Origin: Stachybotrys elegans
Lineage: Eukaryota; Ascomycota; Sordariomycetes; Hypocreales; Stachybotryaceae
Reading direction: 5' to 3'
NCBI GenBank assembly: GCA_020746835.1
Contig: JAGPNK010000012.1
Span: forward strand, 992,001 to 1,056,000
DNA length: 64,000 nt
Position numbers and translations under genes: made by a program. The number at the start of each line of letters is the position of its first letter. The first letter of the stretch is position 1. The notes under the pieces were generated by a model, which saw only the letters and a list, made by a program, of their open reading frames with translations, did no database searches and had not been told where the DNA came from. Positions 32,891 to 44,400 of the stretch are shown piece after piece.

Positions 32891-34504
32891 TAGCAGTCTT
32901 AGTGACATGACCAGAAGCAAGTGGGGACTTTATACGTACTTCGATCATTTCTCCATTCACGAGAACACGGCCGGAATGTGATTGACAGTCCCAGACTCCG
33001 GACCACTAACCTCAGTAACAGTCCAGATGTGCATAACCAACGGAAGGGAGGCAAATTGTGCAAGGCTCTACTCGGCCGCTTCCATATCCTTCAGCTGGGT
33101 CGAGATGCACTGAAACAGACCGAAGTTGAGAGCAAGAAGGGTTTCATATTCGGGTTCGGCTTGACCGTGAAACTGGTTGGCATTCTATAATGGCGGAGAA
33201 AGAAGGATGTGTTAGTAAAAGGCCACAGAATGGGTAGACAGGTTGACCCAGAGAGCTGCCCTTTACGATTTAAGCACCTGGTGCCATTCCCTTACCTGTC
33301 CTGACAGTATTCTTAGCTGCGTGGACAGCAGAAGCCGTGGCCGTGACAAGCAAAAGAGCCAGTGTCGAGCGACCCATAACTCGATACCACAGCAATGACT
33401 GTGGGGACGAAGTGACAGGTCAGTTGGGCAAGTTGGGTTATTTCGGCATTATCCACATCCAGATGGGCAAACCCGATTCCCATGGAACATCGCATGGGGT
33501 TTTGCTGTAGCTAGGCAAATGTCCGTCTTGCTGGTAAAGAAATCGGTCAGAAGGCCAGGTCCCATGTCCTTGCCAAGTCCAAGCTGCGGAGCAAAGGATC
33601 CAGAAGGAGCGCAGGCTTGAGGATTCAGGCTCAGAATCCTCCAATCACTATCCATCATTAAACCGCCTGCCCGACTGAGGTAAATTGGAAGGTCTAGACC
33701 CGTCCACGATACAGTTGTAGCCCCTCATACTAAACGTGGACGTGCTCGTGAGATCTCGATCTAAACCCCTAGCTGCCCTACACGCCAATGGCAAAGATGT
33801 GCGGCGGCTGACGTCTGATTAGGACGTGGGGTTGTAGTAGTACTTCTATTATAACCACAAATATTAGAGTGTAAATGGCATAGATCTCAGAGATCTACAG
33901 AGTACGTCTTAGCATTCTCATGGGACAAGTCGAAGTCCTCTAATAAGCTTGATCTGTCTACCAGTCGTCAGGAACTAATTGAACGTTATCTACAGCACAT
34001 CGCCCTCCCTCATACCGCTAATTCATCACGGATAGGGCTTCGGAGTAGAAAGTCCCAGCAATACCCTTGAGCGCGAAAGTACCATGCTTGCATCCGCCCC
34101 ATGCGCGCTGAATCAGCGTCGTGCATGAAAACCAAACTATTAAAATCCTAGCAGGGGAATCTAAACAGTACCTAGAATAGAGAAGTCAGTACTTGGAAAT
34201 AATAAGTAGGGTTACTGTAAAACGAAATATTCTTCATAATCACAATAGTCACTGGCTCATGTCCCTGTTAGACCAGCTTCGTTCTTTCGCACACTCGAGG
34301 GGATTAAACTCATGGCGATAATGCTCTCGCCCTCTCCCTTGTCACTCCCCTTTTTTACAGAACCAATCATTCTCAGAAACGGATAAATCGCATACATTTC
34401 TCTTGTCCTCGCAAAATCCTCTCCTGTGCATGCATTTGGCTTGAGGATCAACGGCTTTGGGCCCATTCCACCTACCGACGAGAATTGTCCGACTCTTGGC
34501 TATC
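32839..34504. other. Intergenic region with MITE copy 3
   Basis: About 1.67 kb. It contains the 3' flank of the ankyrin gene with leftover tail similarity to about 32890, and the element at 34064-34303. Open frames here are short and overlap on both strands. Confidence 0.5.
34064..34303. mobile_element. MITE copy 3 (diverged)
   Basis: About 240 bp. The right end contains CTTTCGCACACTCGAGGGGA, matching the copy-1 terminus with a few changes, and is preceded by GTCCCTGTTAGACCAGC, which also matches copy 1. The left end, after TA at 34062-34063, reads CCCTTGAGCGCGAAAG, a degenerate inverted match. Size and layout equal copy 1. The right-hand target TA is imperfect (TTA follows). Confidence 0.6.
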
Positions 34505-36586
34505 ATGTCTTGCAAGGAAATCGTAACAGACGAGCCAACGCATTCTCGGAGACATTTTTTGGCGGCAACACAAACAAATCTATCCTCAGCGACGCATCAT
34601 TGGTATGAGGGCCCACGCAAGCTTGGCTATGGACGGCTGGAGACCATTCTGTGCTGCACCTGGGACATCCTCCTTACACTCGCACCGGTCTATTTTTTCG
34701 GTAAGACTTGTCTACTTGATCAAATTAGAACCCAAATACGCAGATACAGTCTCGTGTAGCTAACACAGTCGCCGAAAGCCCTTGCAATTCTCGCTCATCG
34801 CCTAGAGGGGGCGCGAGTGTCTGAGTATGGTCAGCGCATTGTGGATCTCACGCAGCTTGCTCCGACAATCTATCCTATTCTCTTTGCAGCCATAGCTGGC
34901 CGCTGCTTCAAAAACATCGCTCGCTGGGCCATGGAGCGCCACCGGGGTATAAGTCTAGGTACGCTCGAGCAGACTTTTGGTAGTCAGAGCCTCGCTTCCG
35001 CCGTCGAGAGGCTTATATTCGTTCGGAGCCATGTGCCTTTTGGTATCCTCGTTGTCCTTATCTGGGGCTTATCACCTCTTGGAGGACAGAGTGCTGTGAG
35101 GCTGTTGTACACGGCGGAGGCGACCGAATCGAGAGCCGGGACTGCTTATTACGCTAATCCTCATCTGCAATTTTCGGTGTTCGAAACCGGTCGCGATACT
35201 GCTATGTTCTCGAACGACATCAACAACATGTACTTGGCCAGTCTCCTGGCCTCTCAAACGCAAAGAGGCTCCCCCGTGGACTTATGGGGCTTGCCTAAGA
35301 TTCCGCAGTGGCCCAGAGGCCTTGGCGATGATGTCTCGCGCCAGATAAGCCAAGATGAATATGGCCTGCTCGCCTCAGAACAAGAGTCGTACGTCTCTCT
35401 GCTGGGTGTGCCAATCTTCGGCCTAAACTTTGGGCCAGTGCAAGCCCAGTATACCTTCACTGTTGAACATCCATACTTTGAGGTTGACTGCAACTCAATA
35501 CGACCACGGCTGTCCAAGAACCAGACGGCTTCATATTTCCCTGAGAAGATACCTGGAGCTGGTCCTCCAATCTTCTTCCTCCAACCATCGTTCGAAGCAA
35601 TCGCGACATTTGCTGTGGATATAGCTGTCCCAAATATATCTGCGACATTCCCCAATGTACTGAGCGAGCCGATTCCCATCGAACAGGTACCTCCAGCCCA
35701 GCTACTATATGCGACACGATACGACATAGATGGGTGGCGGCTATCCTCCCTGTTCAATTGCAGCGTGCGAGTTGTTGTTGTCGAAACAGACATCGAATGC
35801 ACCGCGTCCTCCGGGTTGACGACATGCCACGCAACGCATCAGAAGTTGAAGAAGGGCTTCGACACCAATGATTTCTTTAATTCGCTGATAACATCTGTCG
35901 GGTCAATTACTCCGCGAGCCAACCTTTTGGCAGAATGGCCTATCGCAGAAAGGTTGAGCTCCTATTACAAGATGTCGTTGACTGATACGTACTTGGCTGG
36001 GCCGGGGCATCGTTTTAGTCCTGGTAGCTGGGCAAACGTTCCACTGAAAGACTTCTCAAGACGTTTGACCACTGTTCTTAACACCTACTGGGAAGCAAGC
36101 TTGGACCCCCAGAACCATACCGACGTAGCCTTCCAGAGACAACCTACCACGGGAGAGATATCAGAGGATACAATCTGGCTGAGCCCGTTCCTCAATCAGA
36201 CCGAGAGCACGTCTACAGAGAGTTTTGTCGTGTATCGCGCTGATCGCCGATGGGTCGTCATATTACTGGTCACCACGTCATGTCTGGAAATCCTAGCCGT
36301 CGTTGGACTGCTGCTGGAACTTTTTATTCGAGGACCTGACATTTTAGGATATGCGAGCTCCCTCACCCGCGATAATTATGTATTTGGCCTTCCGCCGGAT
36401 GGCTCAGCAATGGACGGAGCGGAGAGAGCTAGAGCACTGCGGCATTTACGAGTTCGGCTGGCAGATCTTCAGCCCGAGATGGATGTTGGATACGTTGCAT
36501 TTGAGATTGCTTCATCCACAGATCCTTCGGGTGTAGAGCAAGCCAAGAGTCAAGGACCCTTATCGCGGGATAAGCTTTATAGTTAG
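34505..36586 (+). CDS. Large fungal integral membrane protein of unknown function
   Basis: Exons 34505-34700 and 34779-36586 encode 667 residues. Hydrophobic segments lie at about residues 52-72, 92-106, 149-164 (before the conserved S-P-L-G-G-Q) and near the C-terminus (W-V-V-I-L-L-V-T-T-S-C-L-E-I-L). Between the third and last is a large, probably extracytoplasmic domain with several N-x-S/T sequons and cysteines. The pattern matches a widespread uncharacterised Pezizomycotina family (G-T-L-E-Q...G-S-Q-S, W-G-L-S-P-L-G-G-Q). The 78-nt intron has donor GTAAGA; the in-frame acceptor is AAAG at 34775-34778, because the nearer ACAG lies only about 5 nt past the CTAAC branch point and gives the wrong frame. 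An in-frame ATG at 34457 would add 16 residues. Confidence 0.75.
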
Positions 36587-37049
36587 AGTCTGGATGTATA
36601 CACGAATCTGTCATAGCTCGTGACATAACGCTTCTGCAGCATCAAGAAACCAATTTCGTGTGTCATAACAATAGTTGAGGTGTGCGACGAGGCCAAAAAG
36701 ATGAACAGAAAGGGCTAATTGTTCTCTGGTTGTGGTTGTCCGGCTACCCACAGGCGAACAAAAAAGAAAACAGAAAAAAAGGAGCCGGATAATGAAGGGA
36801 TATGCTGCGGTACACTACGCAAGCCGCGAAGGTTTTGCGATAGGAACAAATCAAATAGCAGTTGTATTCAATAGTCAAGGATCTCTTCTATCTTTCATTC
36901 CCCCCTAAATAAGCGTGGCGGGTAGATGAAGTGGAAGATCCACGGAAGAGCTACAGAAGCCATTTCCCTTGGTACGATTGGTCATTTCTCTCTTTGTCCG
37001 GTTCGGTAGCGGCCTCTATGACTGTGGAATAAGGACTCCTTCAGGTAGC
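36587..37049. other. Intergenic region between convergent genes
   Basis: About 460 bp of 3' flanks with an A-rich tract around 36762-36780. Nothing else recognised. Confidence 0.4.
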
Positions 37050-37529
37050 CTAGCATCTTCCTGAGTTGGGGTCAATCCTATGAGATAAGTCAGTAATACA
37101 TACGCCACTCCTGTTCTCAGCTCTTGCTTACTTGAACCACCACCCAGCAACCGTGGCATAACCCCCCTGGTTGTGCGGGTACTCAAATAGGTACTCATTG
37201 CATTCGTTGGCAATGTTGTGAAACTCTTTTGTGCAGTCCGAATCCCTGAGGTCAAACGCCCTCTGTGTATTCAGGTTTTGAACCTCCATGTTCAGGCGGT
37301 TGCCGCCTGGAAGATTGACACAGACGCTCCTGAACTCTCTGGGCTGGAATGTGCCTTGAAAGCGGCCCTGTATTCCGTCATAGCCTTCACAGGCACGTTG
37401 GGAATGACGGATCAGGTGGCCGGTCAACTCGGTGCGGCCGGAGTTGTAGCATTCGTACTGGGCAGCAACATTGCCCACGAATGTGACGCCGATGGCCAGA
37501 AGCCCGGTGAAAGCAGAAACTGTCTTCAT
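37050..37529 (-). CDS. Small cysteine-rich secreted protein
   Basis: Two exons, 37132-37529 and a last exon of only 28 nt (37050-37077), encode 141 residues. The 54-nt intron has GTAAGC and ATAG ends. The last exon adds I-D-P-N-S-G-R-C and a stop, which supplies a sixth cysteine. The signal peptide covers about 23 residues (M-K-T-V-S-A-F-T...N-V-A-A). Mature cysteines are in E-C-Y, A-C-E, V-C-V, D-C-T, E-C-N and the terminal R-C, enough for three disulfides. I recognise the layout of fungal small secreted proteins but not a named family; effector or antimicrobial roles are possible and untested. If the last exon is missed, the protein ends two codons after the donor and lacks the last cysteine. 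Confidence 0.8.
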
Positions 37530-38568
37530 GTTGGTTGTATTTTTCGTCGATGAACGTCTTGAATTGACAGCACGGGATTCTGTTGTTGTAGGATGGGATG
37601 TGAAGAACCATCACTTGAAGGAGGCAACGGGGCTTTTTATACATGATGGCGTTCCGATGATGAGGTCTTAGAATACAGCCAAGGCTAAGTTTCGTACTCT
37701 CGTAGCCGAATCTTTAACGATGCAGTTAGTCTGCGCACACGGAAGGAAGCCTGACAGCTCAGACTGTAGGGGTAGAAGTCAGTAGCTATTCGGCGAACTA
37801 CTCCATCCGTGACCCTGGGAACAGCCTCTCAGCAGTGCATGTGCGCGAATTGACTGGATTTGTCCCAGCATATATCCCCATCCCCCTAGAGTGGAGCATC
37901 GTGTCTTACGATGTCCTGTGGGCTATGGTGTTTTGTCCTGGCTTCACGTCACATGGAGTGCAATATGCGAGATAATGAGTTTATGCAACAAGCCACCCGT
38001 TCAGTGTTTCTTCCCAATAGCCACATCCAGCACCGACTGTCGGTTTAAGAACTGCCTTCTGTTTGCATTCTGCTTCGTTACTATAGGACTCTGTGCCTGC
38101 TTATGGAAAAGTGTCGGTTAACGAGGTCTCAGCATGGCGCAGGGTTCTAAGCTCTCCATCAAGTAAGCATTCTAGGATAGAGTTAAATTTAAGACCCTTG
38201 CACATAAAGTCACCGAATGGAATATTGATGACGCCTGCGCCGTCATTTGCGATGGCATCTACTTGGCTTGTACATGGTCCTGGTCATGGGTCGGAAATCT
38301 TACCTTCTCCACAGTGCACAGCTTCATGATGCAGGCAAGAATCCATAAGGCTAAATAGAATAAGCGATCTAGTCCAATCATAATCCTGGCTGAAAGTGAG
38401 ATGGATTGGGACGAAGCCGGGAGAGAGCGAGAGGACTGAACCGTGATCCGCCCCTTATCATGTGGAAACATCTTGACGGGTCGTGTCTTGTGAAGATTGA
38501 ATAATTGTGTTTCATGACATCACAAGAGCGAACTCAAAGATATCGCCTTGTCACTATAACTAGCCTAT
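37530..38568. other. Intergenic region
   Basis: About 1 kb between the start of the cysteine-rich protein and the end of the carboxylesterase, both on the minus strand. Apart from the TATA box I see nothing supported. Confidence 0.4.
37633..37641 (-). promoter_or_regulatory. TATA box of the cysteine-rich secreted protein
   Basis: TATAAAAAG on the minus strand, about 105 bp upstream of the ATG at 37529. Confidence 0.55.
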
Positions 38569-40454
38569 CTACCAGTTCATGGGATGCTGCGACGCCAACT
38601 TGCCAAGTATTTCACGCCAGAAGTTTGCCTGGGACCTGGTGCCCTGGGTATCCTGGATGGTGCGGAACCCCTCGTCTCCAATATCCAATGTTCTCAGCCT
38701 CTCATGACTGGCTGTGCAAAACCGACCCCAGTGGATCGTGGATGATGAATTCCTCAGCGGATTCACGTTGCCTGTCAGGATGAAGCTTACCAAGTAAGAC
38801 TGCCAAGCCTGAGACGCCTCCGCGTCACCAATAACGTCAGGCAGTGGAATGCCATCACTTGTTAGTGTAGGATTGTACCATGTCGGTGGGACGTCGTCGC
38901 CGTGACCTGCATTCCCTCGAGTTCGACTAGCGGCAAAGGTTTTGCCAGCAAAGGCTTCCGCTATATAGCGATATTTGGCCAGGAAAAGTGAGTCGGAAGC
39001 AATGGCTGCCTGTCTCTCCGTGCCAGTCTGGTACGGGGATCCAGAGCTGTTGACGGGTGGGTAGAACTGTTCGATAGCCGCAACAACCTCAGGGTCTTCG
39101 TAGATCGCCGTCAGCGTAGCCGTGATGCTCGAGTCGGTTATGTCCACAGGAGGAACAAACAGACCTCCCTCGTCGACAACGTGTGTGACGACTACGGATT
39201 CCAGGTCACTCCAATAATGGCCTATGCCCAGATATTGGGTCAGCATCACTTGAAACATTTGCGTTGGAACTGGACTGACCATTTTGAAGCTCAAGAGCCG
39301 GATGATCGCGGATCCATTTACCGTCAGGAGTAGGGCCCAGACCAGTTCCTGCCCATTGTGCCTGGGCGGAGAGAATGGCGCTTACTGGAGCAGTGCGCAG
39401 ACACCCAAAATCGCCCCCAGGACAACCAGAAAGATTGGAAAAGTATTGGAAGACGGCTTCTGAGCGCTGGTGATTCCATTCATCCTGCCATCCTGGGCTC
39501 TGGATGATTGCTTTGTGAAAGAGAGGATCCCTTTCGCCGCCAAATTGGGTGATGTGATGGAGTATAGATCCACCGCCCGCTGACTGCCCCATGACCGTCA
39601 CATCTAAAGGATTCCCTCCTAGGATGTGGATGTAATCTCGGATCCATTCAAGGGCTGCTCTCTGGTCAGCCAGGCCAAGGGATGTAGCGCCAGCATTGAC
39701 TGCTGTAGAACCACCCCACCAGCCTCCAAGAGCACCAAGCTAGAAGACGTCAGCATCAGTCATTGTTTCAGCTCTTCGCGTTTCCCATTTTTACTCACGC
39801 GGTAGTTTGGAACTACAACGATAGCTTCACCATGAGACTGGTAAACGAAGCCGGTTCCATCGTACAATCCAATAGAAGGCGCACTATCTTTGCCGCCACT
39901 GGTGTAGCTAATCAAGGTGAGTACACGCAATCAATGGCTAGTGGGGTATATCTGATACTTACGATCCTCCAAATATGTACATCAGTACGGAGAGATTCTT
40001 GCCTTGTGTTTCCAGGGCTGATCCAGGGACATATACATCCAAGAAAAGACAGTCTAACCCAACGGACGACTATGTGAGTGGGCGCCTATGGTTGGGATTA
40101 AATAAACATACCCTCGTCCGAATCGGAATTCATGGTCCCATCGTCATCCATTTGGGGGCAAAGAGGACCATAAGAGCCATCTTGCACCTCGCTGACAGGA
40201 GCCGGAGGAGCCGGAGAAGCAAACCTCAGAGGTCCTGTAGGTGGCGCTGCGTAGCGGATATTCCGAAATGTGTACACCTAACGGCATGTTAATAACGTAC
40301 TTGGGCTTCACTCCGCTGTACTTACATCTGCGACTGAATCGTACTTGCTTGCTCTCCAGGTACCGTATGGGAGCTTCAATTCAGGCAATTGCACTGCCAG
40401 CACCGAAACGGTATTGGCAACGGCCAGGCTTATGAGGGCTCGGGACAAGAGCAT
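38569..40454 (-). CDS. Secreted type-B carboxylesterase/lipase
   Basis: Six exons: 40326-40454, 40112-40277, 39963-40053, 39799-39907, 39280-39739 and 38569-39221. The five introns are 48, 58, 55, 59 and 58 nt, all GT-AG. Together they encode 535 residues. A signal peptide starts M-L-L-S-R-A-L. The family landmarks are in order: V-Y-T-F-R-N-I-R-Y-A-A-P-P-T-G, E-D-C-L-F-L-D-V-Y-V-P, N-Y-R-L-G-A-L-G, G-Q-S-A-G-G-G with nucleophile Ser218, and G-H-G-D-D-V-P with the likely His. The apparent frameshift near 39.25 kb is the last intron; joining there gives L-Q-N-G-H-Y-W-S-D-L-E-S-V-V-V-T-H-V-V-D-E, which fits the family. It likely hydrolyses esters outside the cell. Confidence 0.92.
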
Positions 40455-41430
40455 GGTGGAAGACAAGCCAGCCAAGACAAGCTACTGCGCAGTCTTCAAG
40501 TAACGAAGGGAAGCAGGGCAGGGACGTTAAATATTGATTACGGAGACATTGCATCGCTGCAACGTGGGCCAGGGAGCATGAAGTGAACGGACAGACGGAC
40601 GGGTGGGTTTAGAATCGGAGATATGACCCTAAAGAGGATTAGCTCCATCTGTGATCGTAATCGCAAGGTAATCCCAAGGAAGAAAGAGGCGATTTTGAAT
40701 ACAGCTGGAGCGTTGCTGTAACTCAACCTGATATACACTTTGTAACTGAGCCACGGGAAATATTGAGCTTGCGACGCAAGTCAATTGCTGCCGGCAACCC
40801 ATGAATACACCGTACTTGCAGATTCAGAGTGCAGTGACCTGGCTATGGATACTGATGGCCGAGGCATTTCAGTCCCCGCATGCTTGATCCAATACTTCTC
40901 CGCACACACATCTAGATCGGGCAAGTCCCCTGTCCTTGTCTACGGCAGCGATTGAGTTACCTACTCTAGAAAAATGCAACTTTAGTATCTCTGGGTGTTT
41001 TCCCCAAGCGCCTCTTGTCAGCGGGGGAGAAATAAAGCCCTGTTATTGTTGTCCACGCACAGAAGGTCGTGCGCGGCGCACGTGCAACGTGCTTTGCGAG
41101 CATCAGCTGGGATGGAGTGAGAGAATTAAGTGACCGTCAGTGCGTACATCCACCAAGTCAAAGAGTATAGTGGATGCTTCTTCTGCCGCAGTGCTTTGAC
41201 AGCCCTACCGAGAAGCAGAGAATTCGGATGAGTCTGATACCTGTAATAACAGAGACCTCCGGCTGTAGATACCACGTGGACAGATGGATCCCTCCTGGTT
41301 ACGCCCGCGTGAATAAGGAGCAGCCTTATTAGCTGGCGACAAAGCTAGCCCTATCTCGGCTGGTCAGCTGGACATCGTCTTCCTGTCGGCTAACCTGACT
41401 GACCCAAATTCTCCCCCTTTCAAGTGCAAA
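40455..41430. other. Intergenic region
   Basis: About 980 bp between the divergent carboxylesterase and STAND genes. No long frames, repeats or clear TATA boxes. Confidence 0.4.
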
Positions 41431-44400
41431 ATGGCCTCTCCCACGGTCGTCGCGCTCCCCAAGGAGCTGCAGGAGGACGACCGCGACGTGTCCGATTTGT
41501 GGAAACAGGCACTGCAAAATTACAAAGGCATCGTAGGCTTCGATCTGGAGCGCAAATTCGACAATGTCGAAGCCATGGTCAGCTTCGGCACAGAGCAGAT
41601 GAACAATTTCCACAGGTTTCGTCACGACCAGAAAAAGGTTGACAAGCTGCGCTCCATCTTCAAGGATAATCTGGACTTGTTGGAGATGGGCGCTCAGCAG
41701 CTCATCTCCGCAGCGACACCTGCTTTCCCTCCTGCCGCGGCGATTGGAACTGCCATGACATGGATTCTGCAGGTGAGTTGCTTCCTGGAGGTTAAATGGA
41801 TGGTGCTCAATTCAATCCATGGCAGGCATGTCGCTCGCTGTCGGCTGATTACGACGTGGTTGTGGTATTTTTTGATGACATGAATTCTTTTCTTCAACGA
41901 ATCATTATCCTCGAGACACGTCTACCTGCTCATAAGGCCTATCAAAACTGCCTCATGGACGTGTTCAACTCATTCCTATCCATGTGCGGATTCGCTCACA
42001 AATACATTGTCCTGGGTCGTTTCAGTGAGTTGACTGTTGGATATCTCTCTGCTCAATTCTGACCCAGTAGAAAAATGGATCACCAATCTTTTCGAGGGAC
42101 AAGATCCTGAGCTTGCTGGAGCTCGCAAGACCATGGAGACGAGTTTAAATCGTCTCCAGAATGCGACCGAGTTTGCCATTCTTGGCAATACAGAGGAAAC
42201 CAAGAAGATGACGCAAGAACTGCAAGAGAATGCGAGACTCCACGCACTCATGCTTGAGGAGCAGCGAGAAGTTCTCGGATCCATCCAAGAGACGGCGCAG
42301 AATACGCACAGCGACGTGCAAAAGATTCTCAAGCTGATGAGTAGCCAAGGCCTGGCTGAGATTGGGGCACCGCCGCAAGCGACTGACAAACCACCGCTGG
42401 CAAACAGCATCCGAAACGCCCTCTTTAAGGTAGATGCTGATGACCATGAATACACGGTTCTCGGGGAAACCATGGTTCCCAACACTTGCTCTTGGCTATT
42501 CACAGAACCAGCATGGGGTACATGGATGAAGAAGCCGGTAGGCCAACGACCTGTTCTGGTTGTTTTCGGGGCCCCAGGGACGGGTAAAAGCCATCTGGCC
42601 CTCGCCGTGCACGACAAGCTACAGGAAGTAGCGGAAGATGGCACTGCCATTGGCCATTTCTACTTCAGGGAGCAGCAGAGCAGTTTCAAGCGCTTTCTAT
42701 GTGGTATTGTAACGGTAATCAACCAGATTGCCGAAAAGGATGCCAAGCTGTGCGAGAAGATCAACTCGCTGTTAATGGAAGATACAACACTGATCGACCG
42801 ATCAAGCTGGCGAAGCCTGGTCGAAGTGATACTGAGCCCTATTTTTTCGGAACTCGACCGCAGACTCTGGGTGGTCTTTGATGGATTAGATGAGCTGCAA
42901 GACGCCAATTCGTTTGGGGCGTTTGCCGGGATGGTGCAAAATCTCAATATATCAATTGTGGTTACGTGCAGAGAAGACCGTCTTTCAATCATCGACGGTC
43001 TAGATACTGTCGTCATCAGGCTAGACAAGGAGAAGCAACTCACCGACTTGAAAGCCCTGACATGGCACAGAATGAAGGGGCTGAGCAATCTCCGCAACTT
43101 TTCTCCCTATGTTCAGGCACGGATAGCAGATAGGATAGTTGAGGTTTCACCTAGTAAGTTGTACCACAATTTACAATACGCGACTAACAAATGCAGACAT
43201 GTTGTATGTTGAGCATATGCTGGCCCGCCTCAACCGGATAGGCCGCGAAGGAGCTGTCTTGCAGTTAATCAACAATCCAATGCCGGGTTCAGTCCAGCAT
43301 CTATATAGCTCTTCGCTGGATGAATGCCAGCGACGAATGATCCCCAAACATCAGCACGTAGCCTCGATGCTGTTGCATTATCTGGCATTCGCACGCCGCG
43401 AAATGACTCTTGACGAGGTGGTGTCACTCTTGAGAAATTTCTCAGGAGACGACAACTTCAATCTAGAGGAGATACCGGAGATCCTGTCAAGGTTCCTGAG
43501 CATTGGGGATCCGGTGGAGCTTGAGTCACGCAGAACTCCTCGTCATCACGCCTACTCCCTCTCGAGCATCGAGAAAGGCCAGGATGATATATACGACGAC
43601 GGAAAGCTGCCTGTCAAGTTTCAAGAGAGATCAATGAGGGACTTCTTCCGCAACCTGAAAGATGAGAACAAGCTCTATCGTTGGGGCGAGTCGGAGGCGC
43701 AACGCAAGATGTTCTTGGCTGCCATTGACATCGCACAACCCGCACCCGAAGGCACAGTCAGCAAGTTCCATCCAAAACTCCAGAGCTATGCAGCGGAAGA
43801 GATTTTCAGCCACTGGGTGCACATCAGTCCCGGAACTCACACAACCGCCCAGCAGGCCGAGGCCATGGAGGCCTTAGCCTTGGTTATGTCGAACAAGACT
43901 GGGTTGGCCGAGATGCTTAGCCGGTTGCCAATGCTCTTCTACGCGGATACGTATGACAATACCGGCAATGTCAATCGCAAAATCATGGAGTGGATCGAGC
44001 TGTTCGAGCAGAATGAGGTGCGGGAACAACTCAGTGAGTCGGCTACTCTCTGGTGGAGCAAACTCACAGAAGATCCACGGAGGCTTCGACTTGGACTGGC
44101 AAAGGGATTCCTCTCTCTGCTGTATCAAGCACCCGATAAGGGGGCGGCTCGAAAGCAGTTTCAGCTTTGTAGGAATGTTTTGCGCAGAGTAAGTCACCCA
44201 ACGTCGTCAGCGGAAAGGAAACTAATGTTTTCCAGTGTGGTCTGCAAAATCTCCTCCTGGAAAATGCGCAGAAACTCTACCCTGAAAGAACTTTGGGAAA
44301 AGACGATGTTGACGAAGCTCTTGTCCTCGGAGTTATTCGCCTATTTGAAGAAGTTCCCATGGACGACAGAGCGTACCGGGCAGTTGCAGAGATTGTGTCC

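Noticed and set aside
39206..39294. Apparent frameshift in the carboxylesterase
   Set aside because: It is explained by a 58-nt GT-AG intron (39222-39279) that restores the conserved family sequence.
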